DNA of 64,000 nucleotides from Verrucomicrobiia bacterium (GTDB taxonomy: Bacteria; Verrucomicrobiota; Verrucomicrobiia; Limisphaerales; UBA9464), in NCBI GenBank assembly GCA_019634635.1, contig JAHCBB010000003.1:1-64000 (forward strand), read 5' to 3'. The translations under genes were made by a program, and so were the position numbers. The notes beneath the pieces are model-generated. The model searched no databases, was not told where the DNA came from, and was given only the letters and a program-made list of their open reading frames with translations. This document shows, piece after piece, positions 16,566-25,912 of this stretch; position 1 is the stretch's first letter, and every line of letters starts with the position of its first letter.

Positions 16566-16953
16566 CCGGAGCAAAAGCCACATTGGAATCCATGGCGCCG
16601 AAGGACACGGCGGGGGCACCGACCGCAGCGAATTACCCCCACGGCCTGGTTCTCACCCACACAAACCGCATCCATGGATTCGAAGCGCCGGCGACCCTGA
16701 CCGATTCCGTCGCGCTTGTGGGCGAGTGCCGGGGAACGGAACGCACCTGAAATCCATTCCACCCCGGCTGGAGGGCCGGTGTACTTCTCCGAAGACGAGG
16801 GCTTGCGCTTTTTCAGATTGCGTTATCCGTGAAGCCGTCCCACGGAAGTCAAAGAATCCGGCGCGAGAGCTTTGGTGGTCGGTGATTTGAATGGGGCCGG
16901 CGCCACGCCAGCCCTCCCGGTCCGTCCTCAAATGATGCGATGCCAATTCAGGC
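16566..16953. other. non-coding gap before the RAYT gene
   Basis: I see no gene in this stretch. The short frames on either strand have no recognisable domain. It probably contains further decayed insertion-sequence DNA and the 5' region of the RAYT gene. Confidence 0.4.
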
Positions 16954-17523
16954 ATGGATGAAACAGCGTTGAGAATGCGCGAACCGTTTCCGGGTCCTGG
17001 ACGGCGGCGTCCCGAGCATGGGGTCCACCGGGATCCGGAGCATTCAACCATCGTCTTCCTCACCGTATGCACGAAACACCGGGCGCGGTGGCTTGCCTGC
17101 CCGGCCGTCCAGAATGCCCTGCTGGACTGCTGGTCAGGTTCCAGCGCCTGGCAGGTGGGTGACTACCTGCTGATGCCCGATCATCTTCACCCCTTCTGTT
17201 CACCGGGGGACCCGTGCATCGAATTGCCCCAGTGGGTTGCCTGGTGGAAGCGTCGGTTCAGTTGCCTGCACATCAGGGGAGCCGGACGATGGCAGCGGGA
17301 TTTCTGGGACACGCGACTTCGACGCTGGGAACACTACGATCAGAAATGGTGGTACATCCGGGAGAACCCGGTTCGGGCCGGGCTTGTTGCCACGGCGGAC
17401 GAGTGGCGTTTCCAGGGCGGGTTTCACGCCCTGCGTTGGCGATTGATGCCAAGGGATCGGGTCCGTGACCACGACGGTACAGGTTGCCGCACGGTGACCC
17501 ACCAGTTGGGGGCGCGGAACTGA
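16954..17523 (+). CDS. REP-associated tyrosine transposase (RAYT), IS200/IS605-like
   Basis: A 189-residue single-strand DNA transposase of the Y1/HUH class. Members of the RAYT branch are single-copy, domesticated and linked to short palindromic repeats. The HUH metal site is MPDHLHPF near residue 73, preceded by the conserved FLTVCTKHR strand, and the nucleophilic tyrosine lies in YDQKWWYIRENPVRAGLV near 129-146. The C-terminal part (GFHALRW onward) is variable. I see no flanking palindrome pair typical of an active IS200 element, but short palindromes occur in several gaps of this window (401-450, 19146-19193). It is convergent with the MFS gene. Confidence 0.88.
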   Translation: MDETALRMREPFPGPGRRRPEHGVHRDPEHSTIVFLTVCTKHRARWLACPAVQNALLDCWSGSSAWQVGDYLLMPDHLHPFCSPGDPCIELPQWVAWWKRRFSCLHIRGAGRWQRDFWDTRLRRWEHYDQKWWYIRENPVRAGLVATADEWRFQGGFHALRWRLMPRDRVRDHDGTGCRTVTHQLGARN

Positions 17524-17601
17524 TTTTGGGGACCGCGACATGCTGTCCCTCCCGCAGATCCCATCCGATCCGTTCGGGTTTGCCAGATGGCCCGTCCCGG
17601 A

Positions 17602-18867
17602 TCAGTCCGTGACCTCCTCGGTCAACGGCGCAGTGCGGGCACGCCCCCGCCAGCGTCCGATCTCCGGCACCAGCAGCAGCGTTGCGAGCACAATGAGCGC
17701 GGCGCAGAAATAGCCGAGCACGGACAGCGGGAACCGCTGAATCCACTGGAAGGCGACCAGCGGCGCAACGACACCGCGGACCCCCGTGAGAAAGGTGTGC
17801 ACGCTCATGTAGTCGGCGATCCGTTCCGGCGGGGCGAATTTGGTGACCCACAGGCCCCAGGCCACGTCGCCGCCAGCGTTGGAGATTCCGTAGATGACGG
17901 CGCCGGTCACGAGGCCCGCGGTGCTGTCGCTGGTGAAGAACGCGAGGATGCCGGCGGCAAAGCCAATGTTCAGCGCGATCCGCAGGGCGAAAAAATTGAT
18001 CCGGTCGAACAGCCAGCCCCAGACCGGGTTCATCACGAGGCGGGCCAGGTTGGGGATCACACCCGTCAGCACGGCGATGGTGGCGGCGGACTTGGCGAGA
18101 CCGTAGGCGGGATTGCCCAGGTACTCGATGCGCATGGGCAACATCATGAGATTCGCGAACCCCATGAACATCCACACGATGAGTGTCTGGCGGAACAACC
18201 GGTCGTCACGCACGAACCGGAGCGCGTGCAGCGGGTGCGAGCCTGCGGACCGGGGCAGGGGGCCGGACGGAATCCGCCGGACCGCCCATGCGGAGACGAG
18301 GAAGGCCGCGGCGAAGGCCAGGAGGAGCATCGGGAATCCGTCCGGACGCCAGTCAAGGAAGCGTCCGCCCGTCCACGAAAACAGCAGCGCGGCTCCGATC
18401 CGGAGCATGAAGGACCGCGCGTAGAGGCGGCCACGGTCGCTTTCCGGGTAGTTGTCGTGGTACACCTGCGTCATCAGCGGGATCACCGCTGAGCTCATGG
18501 TCATGGCCACCATGCCGGCGGGCACGAAGATCCCGAGGGTTGGGAAAGCGGCTGCGAGTGCGCATGCCGCCGCCCCGACCAGAAAGAGGCGCGCCACGCC
18601 GCTCGTCGCGTTCCATCCGCAGGCGGTCACCAGCAGCACGGCCACCGGGGAGACCAGGAGGCCGACGCTGCCTCCAGCCGCCACCAGCGCCTTGCCGGTG
18701 GCGCCTGCGGCGAGATTTTTGACCGCGATCAGCAGCAGAAACGTGTTCGCCGCGGACTCCAGGACACCGGCGCAAACCATGCGACCGCAGTCCTGCCGGA
18801 AGGTGATACGGGCGCGGTCGGCGGGCGACACGTCGCCGAGCATGGAACGAGTTCCGCGCCATGTCAT
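17602..18867 (-). CDS. MFS transporter
   Basis: A 421-residue major facilitator superfamily membrane transporter with about twelve hydrophobic segments. Characteristic elements are GVLESAANTFLLLIAV in helix 1, YPESDRGRLYARSF in the loop between helices 4 and 5 (a D-x-x-R-G-R motif), the charged central loop around residues 205-220 and GISNAGGDVAWGLW in the second half. The substrate is not predictable from sequence; related proteins are annotated as general MFS permeases in Verrucomicrobiota. ATG at 18867; a second ATG eight codons later is a possible start. It is transcribed alone and convergent with the RAYT gene. Confidence 0.85.
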   Translation of the reverse strand: MTWRGTRSMLGDVSPADRARITFRQDCGRMVCAGVLESAANTFLLLIAVKNLAAGATGKALVAAGGSVGLLVSPVAVLLVTACGWNATSGVARLFLVGAAACALAAAFPTLGIFVPAGMVAMTMSSAVIPLMTQVYHDNYPESDRGRLYARSFMLRIGAALLFSWTGGRFLDWRPDGFPMLLLAFAAAFLVSAWAVRRIPSGPLPRSAGSHPLHALRFVRDDRLFRQTLIVWMFMGFANLMMLPMRIEYLGNPAYGLAKSAATIAVLTGVIPNLARLVMNPVWGWLFDRINFFALRIALNIGFAAGILAFFTSDSTAGLVTGAVIYGISNAGGDVAWGLWVTKFAPPERIADYMSVHTFLTGVRGVVAPLVAFQWIQRFPLSVLGYFCAALIVLATLLLVPEIGRWRGRARTAPLTEEVTD

Positions 18868-19290
18868 GGTTCATTGGCGGTGTCCCCCTGACCGTCGGAT
18901 GGCGCGGCGAGGGTCCTTGGTTCCAATCCTGGTCGGGAACCTCCTGGTAAACCCAAACGCCCGTGGATCGCCTGGGTTCGGTAGTGGTGTGTTTCACCGC
19001 GCCCCATTTCAAGTTCGCTGCGTCGGGGAACGTGGGAATCACTCGCCCGTTGGAACTTTCCCCGTTCTCTGCATCGCACCACCCGCGCCCAGCGGCAGCA
19101 GTTACGGACACGGCGGAACGCGTCGCCACCAGTGGCTGCGACCACTGACCTGTCCCTTTGTCACCCGGTTGGAAGGCGCAAAGGGACAGGTCATCTGCGA
19201 CGCACAGAGGGACAGGTCAATGGCGCCCATTTCCGGCCATTTGGCCATCCCACTTGCCGGCGGGGTGGGCGACACGTTCTGCTGAACGCC
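18868..19290. other. intergenic gap with repeats, no gene
   Basis: This 423-base gap separates the divergent MFS and YjbQ genes. The part from 19146 to 19220 holds a palindromic repeat described separately. I found no supported coding frame in the rest; the promoters of both neighbours must lie here, but I could not identify them with confidence. Confidence 0.4.
19146..19220. repeat. 15-bp inverted repeat plus a third partial copy
   Basis: TGACCTGTCCCTTTG at 19146-19160 is exactly complementary to the sequence at 19179-19193, with an 18-base loop. A third, one-base-different copy (GAGGGACAGGTCA) follows in the same orientation as the right arm at about 19207-19219. Repeats with the core GGGACAGGTCA are often found near RAYT genes in other bacteria (from memory), and the RAYT gene here is 1.6 kb away. 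Confidence 0.65.
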
Positions 19291-19722
19291 ATGCAGCAGG
19301 CGGTGACGGAGTTGGTCGTCTCCACCCGGGGACGCGGCCTTCATGAGATCACGGACCGGGTGTCCGATTGGGTGAGCCGCTCCGGCATCGCCACCGGGCT
19401 TTGCACCCTGTTTCTCCGGCATACTTCCGCATCACTGCTGATCCAGGAGAACGCCGATCCGGACGTGCAACGCGATCTCGACGCTTTTTTCGCCTCCCTC
19501 GTTCCCGATGGCCACCGCGGGTTCATCCATACGGCCGAAGGTCCCGACGACATGCCGGCACACGTGCGGACAGCCCTCACTTCGGTCCAGGTCAGCATCC
19601 CGGTGACCGGAGGGGCGCTGGCCTTGGGCACCTGGCAGGGGCTCTACGTCTGGGAACATCGTCGGGATTCTCATCGTCGGCGTGTCGTTCTGCACCTGAT
19701 TGGCGAACCCACCGCAGCCTGA
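19291..19722 (+). CDS. yjbQ: YjbQ-family protein (UPF0047)
   Basis: A 143-residue cytoplasmic protein of the YjbQ/UPF0047 family, some members of which have a weak thiamine-phosphate synthase activity; the true role is unsettled. Diagnostic residues are LFLRHTSASLLIQENADPDVQRDL (about 38-61, cited in part), the HTAEGPDDMPAH motif with metal-binding histidines, and LALGTWQGLYVWEHR near the end. The ATG at 19291 begins at the family N-terminus (QQAVTELVVST). A frame open further upstream runs through the palindromic repeat and is not used. Stands alone. Confidence 0.9.
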   Translation: MQQAVTELVVSTRGRGLHEITDRVSDWVSRSGIATGLCTLFLRHTSASLLIQENADPDVQRDLDAFFASLVPDGHRGFIHTAEGPDDMPAHVRTALTSVQVSIPVTGGALALGTWQGLYVWEHRRDSHRRRVVLHLIGEPTAA

Positions 19723-20072
19723 GCCCCGGACCGGACTCGGCCCCGTGCGGCGGAGGGAAGACCCTGACTGATGGGTGAGACTTCCGATGAATGTACGCGC
19801 CACCGGGAGTTGGGCCGGTGGGGACTCCACACGCGTACGCGGACCGTCCCCCCATTGGAAGGGGGGGCGGAGTCCCACCAGCGGGTGAGGTCGGTGGGGC
19901 GAGGCTCCTGCCGAGCCGTGCGTGCAACTGCAAGCCGGGCTTGAGGGGACTCCACACGCCGGCTCCGCGGAGCGTCCCCACCGGGATGGACGAGTTGGTG
20001 GGAAGGGGGTTGCCTCGGGGCAACTCCGGCTTTGCGCCTCGGGGAGTTCGTTGTTTGACTGACGTCCTCAGG
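19723..20072. repeat. intergenic gap with two copies of an ACTCCACACGC element
   Basis: No gene is supported in this 350-base gap. It contains GGGGACTCCACACGC twice (core ACTCCACACGC at 19824-19834 and 19949-19959), each followed by a GC-rich palindromic segment ending in CGTCCCC. The same 11-base core occurs in reverse orientation at 12064-12074 and 12237-12247 in the intergenic repeat there. This suggests a dispersed family of small non-coding repeats. Confidence 0.6.
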
Positions 20073-20768
20073 ATGAACCGACGCACCTTCCTTCTCCTTG
20101 CGGCCGTGGCCGCCGCCGCCGGCTGCTCCAGCAGGGAAAAGCGGGTTCCCTACATCCGCGTCGAGGACTACCAGACCTACCAGTCCGGCGATCCCGAGAT
20201 CCGCATCGCCTGTGTCGGCGACAGCATCACCTATGGCGCCACCATTCCTGACCGCGAAAAGGCGTGTTACCCGGAACAACTCGCCAAACTGCTTGGTCCC
20301 CGGTTCACCGTGCGCAATTTCGGGGTGAACGGGGCGACGGCCTCGCGGGATGGGGATCTCCCGTGGGTCGGCACCCCGGCCTTCCAGGAGCTGGAGGCAT
20401 TTCGACCCGAGGTGGTGATCCTCATGCTCGGTACCAACGATACCAAGCCCCAGAACTGGAAGGGCCGCGAGGCGTTCCTGAGCGAGTACCGCTCCTTGAT
20501 CGCCACCCTGCGTGCCGTCAAATCACGACCCAAGATCTGGGCCGCGTTTCCGCCTCCGGTGTACAAGGATGAGTGGGGCATCAATGCGGAGACGCTGGAC
20601 GAGGTGATCGAGGCCACCGAGGTGGCCTGCGACCGGGACCGCGTGCCGGTCATTGACATCAACGACGCGCTCTCAGGGCACGCCGCGATGTTTCCCGACG
20701 GCGTCCATCCCAACGCCGTCGGGGCTGAGTTGATCGCGACCACGGTGTACCAGGCGGTGCGTCCCTGA
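20073..20768 (+). CDS. SGNH/GDSL hydrolase, probable lipoprotein
   Basis: A 231-residue esterase-type hydrolase. The N-terminus MNRRTFLLLAAVAAAAGCSS is a lipoprotein signal with cysteine 17 as the lipidation site, so it should be membrane-anchored outside the cytoplasm. All SGNH blocks are present: GDSITYG (catalytic serine, near residue 51), GVNGATA, LGTND and DGVHPN with the catalytic aspartate and histidine. Related enzymes deacetylate polysaccharides or act as lipases, so a role in glycan deacetylation is possible. The ATG at 20073 is preferred because it starts the signal; the upstream frame crosses the repeat. Convergent with the DUF1501 gene. Confidence 0.88.
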   Translation: MNRRTFLLLAAVAAAAGCSSREKRVPYIRVEDYQTYQSGDPEIRIACVGDSITYGATIPDREKACYPEQLAKLLGPRFTVRNFGVNGATASRDGDLPWVGTPAFQELEAFRPEVVILMLGTNDTKPQNWKGREAFLSEYRSLIATLRAVKSRPKIWAAFPPPVYKDEWGINAETLDEVIEATEVACDRDRVPVIDINDALSGHAAMFPDGVHPNAVGAELIATTVYQAVRP

Positions 20769-20800
20769 ATCGTGGATTGCCCGTGGCGCGGACGCGGTGA

Positions 20801-22258
20801 TCAGGCGATGAGGTCCCGGACCACCTGGCCGTGGACGTCGGTCAGGCGGAAGTCGCGGCCCTGGAAGCGGAAGGTCAGCCGTTCGTGATCGAGGCCCAGC
20901 AGGTGCAGCAGCGTGGCGTGGAGGTCGTGAACGTGGACGCGGTCGCGGACCGCGTTGAATCCCAGTTCGTCGGTTTCCCCGACCACGTGACCCGCCTTCA
21001 CCCCGCCGCCGGCGAGCCATACGGTGAAGGCGTCAATGTGATGATTGCGCCCGGTCTTCTCCCGGTTTTCCCCCATGGGCGTGCGACCGAACTCTCCGCC
21101 CCAGAGGACCAGGGTCTCATCCAGAAGCCCGTGAGCCTTGAGGTCCTTCACCAGGGCCGCACCGCCCTGGTCCACCTCACGGCAAACCTTCTCGAAGTCG
21201 TCCTCCAGATTTTCGCCGGGACCGCCGTGACTGTCCCAGTTGGTGTGATACAGCTGAACAAACCGCACCCCCCGTTCGACCAGCCGCCGCGCCAGCAGGC
21301 AGTTGCGGGCAAAGGACGGGCGATCGCGGGACACGCCGTACAACGCCAACGTGGCCGCGGACTCCCGGTCCAGGCTCATCGCCTCCGGGGCGGCCGTCTG
21401 CATGCGGTAGGCCATCTCATAGGCCGCGATTCGGGTGGCAATCTCGGGATCTCCGGTGTCCACGAGATGACGGAGGTTGAGGTCCTGGACGGCGTCGAGA
21501 ACGCGCCGCTGCCGCACGGGGCCGTACGCCTCCGGGGTGGCGAGGTTCAGGATCGGCTCGCCCTGGCTGCGGAGCGGAACGCCCTGAAAAGCGGTGGGCA
21601 GGAAACCGCTGCCCCAGTTGACCGCGCCGCCCCGGGGTCCGCGGGGTCCGCTCTGGAGCACGACGAACCCCGGCAGGTTGTCCGCCGCGCTGCCCAGACC
21701 GTAGGTGACCCAGGAACCCAGGCTGGGTCGCCCGAACTGCGCCGATCCGCTGTTCATGAACAGCTTGGCCGGTGCGTGGTTGAACACGTCGGTGGCGCAG
21801 GAGCGGACGAAGGTGACGTCGTCCACGATCGAGGCCGTGTGCGGGAACAGTTCGCTCACCCACATCCCGGATTGCCCGTGCTGACGGAACGGCCGCCGCG
21901 TGCCGAGCAGGGTGCTGCGGTCCTTGAACGAACTGTCCATGAATGCGAAGCGCTTGCCCTCCAGATAGGAGTCGGGGATGGATTGCCCGTTGAGCGCGAC
22001 GAGGCGGGGCTTGTAGTCGAAGAGCTCCAGCTGGGAGGGGCCACCCGCCATGAAGAGGTAAATGACATTGCGCGTCCGCGGCGGATGGTGGGCGGGACGG
22101 AGCGCCAGGGGATGGGGGGCCGCGGCGCCGAGCCGTCCGGGCGAGAGCAGCGAGGCCAGCGCGACGGATCCCAGGCCGAGGCCGCAGCGGCTGAAAAAGT
22201 GGCGGCGGGTGCCCGCCAAAAGCCGCTCCTGTTTCGCCGGCGTGTCCTGAGCGTTCAT
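20801..22258 (-). CDS. DUF1501 domain protein
   Basis: A 485-residue protein of the DUF1501 family, an alkaline-phosphatase/sulfatase-fold family of unknown activity, abundant in Planctomycetes and Verrucomicrobiota. Residues 18-50 form an export signal (RRHFFSRCGLGLGSVALASLL, twin-arginine-like). Conserved elements are VIYLFMAGGPSQLELFDYKP near residue 68, MFNSG-like FMNSGSAQFGRPSLGSWVTYGLG, WDSHGG near 345, LWGGEFGRTP near 385 and GRNHH. The ATG at 22258 overlaps the stop codon of the upstream PSCyt1 gene (ATGA), so the two are translationally coupled, as is usual for this pair. The partner gene brings a c-type cytochrome domain. Confidence 0.93.
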   Translation of the reverse strand: MNAQDTPAKQERLLAGTRRHFFSRCGLGLGSVALASLLSPGRLGAAAPHPLALRPAHHPPRTRNVIYLFMAGGPSQLELFDYKPRLVALNGQSIPDSYLEGKRFAFMDSSFKDRSTLLGTRRPFRQHGQSGMWVSELFPHTASIVDDVTFVRSCATDVFNHAPAKLFMNSGSAQFGRPSLGSWVTYGLGSAADNLPGFVVLQSGPRGPRGGAVNWGSGFLPTAFQGVPLRSQGEPILNLATPEAYGPVRQRRVLDAVQDLNLRHLVDTGDPEIATRIAAYEMAYRMQTAAPEAMSLDRESAATLALYGVSRDRPSFARNCLLARRLVERGVRFVQLYHTNWDSHGGPGENLEDDFEKVCREVDQGGAALVKDLKAHGLLDETLVLWGGEFGRTPMGENREKTGRNHHIDAFTVWLAGGGVKAGHVVGETDELGFNAVRDRVHVHDLHATLLHLLGLDHERLTFRFQGRDFRLTDVHGQVVRDLIA

Positions 22259-24678
22259 TCGCGTGTGATGGTTTCGTCGAGGTTGAGGAGGACGCGTGAC
22301 ACCGTGATCCACGCGGTGCGTTCGTCACCCTCCCGGCATTCCTCGTTGAGCAGGGCGGCGAGCCGCCCGCGTTCGGCGGGGGTCGGCGATCGTCCGAGCG
22401 TCCAGCGCCAGGCATCATTGAGGCGACGATGCGGCGGTGATTCTCGAAGGATCCGGTCGGCCAGCCCTTGGGCAAATTCGAGAAACGCGGCGTCATTGAG
22501 CAGGGTCAGCGCCTGCAGCGGCGTGTTCGACCGCAGGCGCCGGGTGCATGCGCTGAAGGCGTCGGGAGCGTCGAAGACCGTGAGCGCCGGATGGGGCGTT
22601 GCCCGCCAGCGGAAGGTGTACAGGCCGCGACGGAAACGGTCACTCCCCTCGCTCGGTTTCCATTCCCGCCGGGACTGCCCCAAGGCCATCACGCCGTCGG
22701 GCTGGGGTGGGAACACCGGCGGTCCACCGATTCGGGGGTCCAGCAATCCGCTGGAGGCGAGGGCCACGTCGCGCACGCCCTCCGCCTCCAGTCGCAGGCG
22801 GCTCTGGCGTCCCACGAGGCGGTTCAACGGATCCGGGGAGTCGTCCGCAGGGCCCACCGCGGACGTCTGCCGGTAGGTGGCGGAGGTGACGATCAACCGG
22901 TGCAGGTGTTTCAGGCTCCACGGCGCCGGATGTCCGGCATCCCCGTCGCCCGAAAGCTCGGTGGCCAGCCAGTCGAGAAGCTCCGGATGCGTGGGCGGAA
23001 TGCCCTGGGTGCCGAAATCATTCTCCGTCTCCACGAGGCCGCGTCCGAAGTAGTGCTGCCACATCCGGTTGACCATCACCCGGGCCGTCAGGGGGTGTCC
23101 TGGCGCCGTCAGCCACCGCGCCAGATCGAGGCGGTCGGGGCGCCGGACGTCCGCCCCTGTTGCGGGAGGCATCGGAGGAAGAACCGCAGGGAGCCCGGGG
23201 TCCACCGGCGCGCCGGGACGGGTGAAGTCCCCTTTGATGAAGACCACGGATTGGCGCGGATCGGGGCGCTCCTGCAGCACCAGGGTCGCCGGGAGGACGG
23301 GGGCGGCCCGGCGCGCCGCGCGCAAACGCTCGTGGAGGGCGGCGTACTCCGCGTCGGTCGCCAGAAATCCCTTCAGCGCGATCTCCCGCTGGGCTGGAGT
23401 CCGGTGCTCCGGCAGCAGCCCGAGCACATTTCGAACCTCTAGGGGCAGGGCATCCCGGGAGGCCTGCGTCAGGTCCGACTCCCAGTCCGCAAATCCCGCC
23501 GACACGATCGCCGCCCGGGCCTCCAGGGCCTCCTGCAACTGGTGGGTGGCGGCCGTGACCGCATCGCGGGCGGCGAACGCCTCGGGCAGGCCCGTCTCCA
23601 GCGCTGTTTCCTCCTGGTCATTGAAGAAGGCGTAGAGCGCAAAGTACTCGCGCTGGCTGATCGGATCGAATTTGTGATCGTGGCACTGGGCGCACGCGAG
23701 GGTCAGCCCAAGGAGCACGGAGCCGGTCGTATTGACGCGATCGAGCACGGCCTCGATGCGGAACTGCTCGGGATCAATGCCGCCCTCTTCGTTGAACTGG
23801 GTGTTGCGGTGAAAACCGGTGGCCACACGTTGGGACGGCGTCGCGCCGGTGCGCAGGTCGCCGGCGAGCTGGTCCGTGACGAACTCATCGTACGGCTGGT
23901 CCCGGTTGAGCGCGGCGACCACCCAGTCGCGCCACGGCCACAGCGTTCGCGGCGCATCAATGCTGTAGCCGTTGGAATCGGCGTATCGGGCGGCGTCCAG
24001 CCAGTGCCGGCCCCAGCGCTCCCCGTGGTGTGGGGAGGCGAGCAGACGGTCCACGGCGCGTTCATAGGCGTCGGGACGCGGATCCGACAGGACGGCGTCC
24101 AGGGCCTCCGCGGAGGGCGGCACGCCGGTAAGGTCGAGGGCGACCCGGCGGAGCAGGGTGGCTCGCGGGGCCTCGGGTGAGGGGGCGATGCCGGCGGCTT
24201 CGAGGCGCTCGAGGATGAAGCGATCCACTGGATTCCGGACCCATGAGGCGTCAAGGACGGTCGGCGGTTTCGGGCGTTGGGGCGGTACAAAGGCCCAGTG
24301 GATGTGAACTCCGGGCCGCTCGTCCGGGGGGGCTTCCGCCCCGGCGTCAATCCAGGCCCGGAACTGTTCCACGAGGGCGGTGTCGAGCGGTGGTTTGCGA
24401 TACGGCATCGCCGCCACCTCGGGGTGTGCGTCGGTGAGCACCTGGAACAGGAGGCTGCCGGTGGCGTCTCCGGGCACAAAAGCCGGGCCGTGCGTGCCAC
24501 CGCTGCGGGCGGCCGCCGCGGTGTCGAGGCGCAGTTCCGACTTCGGCTGGTGGGCGCCGTGGCAGGAGACGCAGTGCGCAGTCAGCACCGGTTTGATGTC
24601 GCGGAGATACTCCACCGCGCCGAGGGCCGCCGGGGGCCACGCGGCGGCAGTGAGCAGCAGGCAGCGCAGCGGAGACAT
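22255..24678 (-). CDS. PSCyt1 / DUF1549 / DUF1553 protein
   Basis: An 807-residue exported protein of the planctomycete cytochrome family. After a short signal peptide (cleavage near LGA-VE), residues 25-115 are the PSCyt1 domain with one haem motif, CVSCH. DUF1549 (about 145-355) has NPVDRFILERLE, GERWGRHWLDAARYADSNGY and a CAQCHDHKFDPI motif, a possible second haem site. DUF1553 (about 480-760) has WLTAPGHPLTARVMVNRMWQ, FGTQGIPPTHPELLDWLA and LTLLNDAAFLEFAQ. The function is unknown; co-occurrence with DUF1501 proteins and polysaccharide-degradation genes suggests extracellular redox or carbohydrate chemistry. Immediately upstream of the DUF1501 gene with a 4-base overlap. Confidence 0.95.
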   Translation of the reverse strand: MSPLRCLLLTAAAWPPAALGAVEYLRDIKPVLTAHCVSCHGAHQPKSELRLDTAAAARSGGTHGPAFVPGDATGSLLFQVLTDAHPEVAAMPYRKPPLDTALVEQFRAWIDAGAEAPPDERPGVHIHWAFVPPQRPKPPTVLDASWVRNPVDRFILERLEAAGIAPSPEAPRATLLRRVALDLTGVPPSAEALDAVLSDPRPDAYERAVDRLLASPHHGERWGRHWLDAARYADSNGYSIDAPRTLWPWRDWVVAALNRDQPYDEFVTDQLAGDLRTGATPSQRVATGFHRNTQFNEEGGIDPEQFRIEAVLDRVNTTGSVLLGLTLACAQCHDHKFDPISQREYFALYAFFNDQEETALETGLPEAFAARDAVTAATHQLQEALEARAAIVSAGFADWESDLTQASRDALPLEVRNVLGLLPEHRTPAQREIALKGFLATDAEYAALHERLRAARRAAPVLPATLVLQERPDPRQSVVFIKGDFTRPGAPVDPGLPAVLPPMPPATGADVRRPDRLDLARWLTAPGHPLTARVMVNRMWQHYFGRGLVETENDFGTQGIPPTHPELLDWLATELSGDGDAGHPAPWSLKHLHRLIVTSATYRQTSAVGPADDSPDPLNRLVGRQSRLRLEAEGVRDVALASSGLLDPRIGGPPVFPPQPDGVMALGQSRREWKPSEGSDRFRRGLYTFRWRATPHPALTVFDAPDAFSACTRRLRSNTPLQALTLLNDAAFLEFAQGLADRILRESPPHRRLNDAWRWTLGRSPTPAERGRLAALLNEECREGDERTAWITVSRVLLNLDETITRE

Positions 24679-24948
24679 CAGGGATCAGTCTATCCCGGAG
24701 GAGGCTATTCCACGAGCGCGATTTGCTTTCGTCTTGGAAACGCCGCAGCAACCCCAGGGGACGTTCCAATCCGGGACGTGCCGGCACAGACGCTGACGGG
24801 AGGCGTGGGCACGGACCAGGCGACGCTGTCCTTCGCCAGCCCGGAGAGCGGGCTGGTCGAAGGCATACAGGTGAGCGGTCCGGGACTCTAAAGCGCTCCA
24901 TGTGCTCGCGCTGATGAACAATGTCATCGGCGGCAACATGGCGTTGAT

Positions 24949-25884
24949 TCATGGCCACGTGGGCCAGAGATCCCGATGCGGATGGTTGTCGTTGTTCCAA
25001 CGACGTCTTGCGAAATCCGTCAACTGAAATAGCGATCGCAATCGGTGGTGCTCAACATGCCCGTCCACAAACCCCACATTCCACCTGCCACCGTGACGCC
25101 GATTCATGCTTGCCCCGGTTTCCCGCCACCGCTCGTGATTCACGAAGGGCGTCGGGCGTCCGAGGACCACGGACACGGCCGGGTGAATGAATCCCTCAGA
25201 CAGATCGGTGTTTCCGGCCAGATCTCCCGAGGCGGAGCGAACGGGGATCCGCTCCAATGGAGTGTCCGCAACTGCGATCATGTCACTGGGGCTCACGACT
25301 TCGCTGTCTCGGACGGGCCGGACATCTTCGGGCGTCTGCCAACCCTCCTCACGCATATTCACCCCGCCCAGGCCGAGACTCGGCTTGTGATTCTTGCTTC
25401 CGACTCCCCTCCAATTATAGCCATAGCTTCCCCAGGGGTACTTGCGGGGCAGGACCGACGGTCGGTTGAATCCAATGAGACCCTTCACCCGGTTGTACCC
25501 GGGGCAGCACCACACCCCTTCACGCTTCGCAGGAGGGATCGCATTGGTTGTCAAGTTGTCTTCCGGCCACCGGGCCCCCACATATCGTTCCAAATCCTCG
25601 ACCCAGGACCAGCCGATCTGCCCGTCCAGCGGTGTGAGGTATCGTGGATACTCTGCGAAATCACCCACATAGAGGTTCAGGCCAATCCCCACTTGCCGGA
25701 GATTGCCTTTGCAGACGGCCGAATCGGCCGCCGACCTTGCCCTCGACAAGGAAGGCAGGAGCAGGGCTGCCAGGGTCGCGATGATCGCGATGACGACCAG
25801 CAGTTCCATCAGGGTGAAACCACGCCGGAAACAGGGCGATCCCCTCAAGTCCTGGAAATCTCGTGCCGGGTTGTTCTCGCCCAC
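24949..25884 (-). CDS. prepilin-like protein with H-X9-DG C-terminus
   Basis: A type IV pilin-like/pseudopilin protein of about 311 residues. The prepilin peptidase motif [19 protein letters not shown] sits near residues 26-44, giving an N-terminal helix, followed by [19 protein letters not shown]. The globular part ends with [15 protein letters not shown], the H-X9-DG signature of a large group in Planctomycetes and Verrucomicrobiota. Start: GTG at 25884 chosen because it gives a short leader before the cleavage site and avoids the upstream gene; a TTG at 25848 is also possible. It follows two Hcp-fold genes on the same strand with a 28-base gap, so the three are probably one operon. Confidence 0.82.
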   Translation of the reverse strand: MGENNPARDFQDLRGSPCFRRGFTLMELLVVIAIIATLAALLLPSLSRARSAADSAVCKGNLRQVGIGLNLYVGDFAEYPRYLTPLDGQIGWSWVEDLERYVGARWPEDNLTTNAIPPAKREGVWCCPGYNRVKGLIGFNRPSVLPRKYPWGSYGYNWRGVGSKNHKPSLGLGGVNMREEGWQTPEDVRPVRDSEVVSPSDMIAVADTPLERIPVRSASGDLAGNTDLSEGFIHPAVSVVLGRPTPFVNHERWRETGASMNRRHGGRWNVGFVDGHVEHHRLRSLFQLTDFARRRWNNDNHPHRDLWPTWP

Positions 25885-25912
25885 GAAGTGGCACTCGAGG
25901 ATCCCCCGGATC

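Noticed and set aside
20831..22876. Long plus-strand open frame (681 codons) opposite the DUF1501 and PSCyt1 genes
   Set aside because: It is a codon-bias shadow of the well-supported genes on the other strand.
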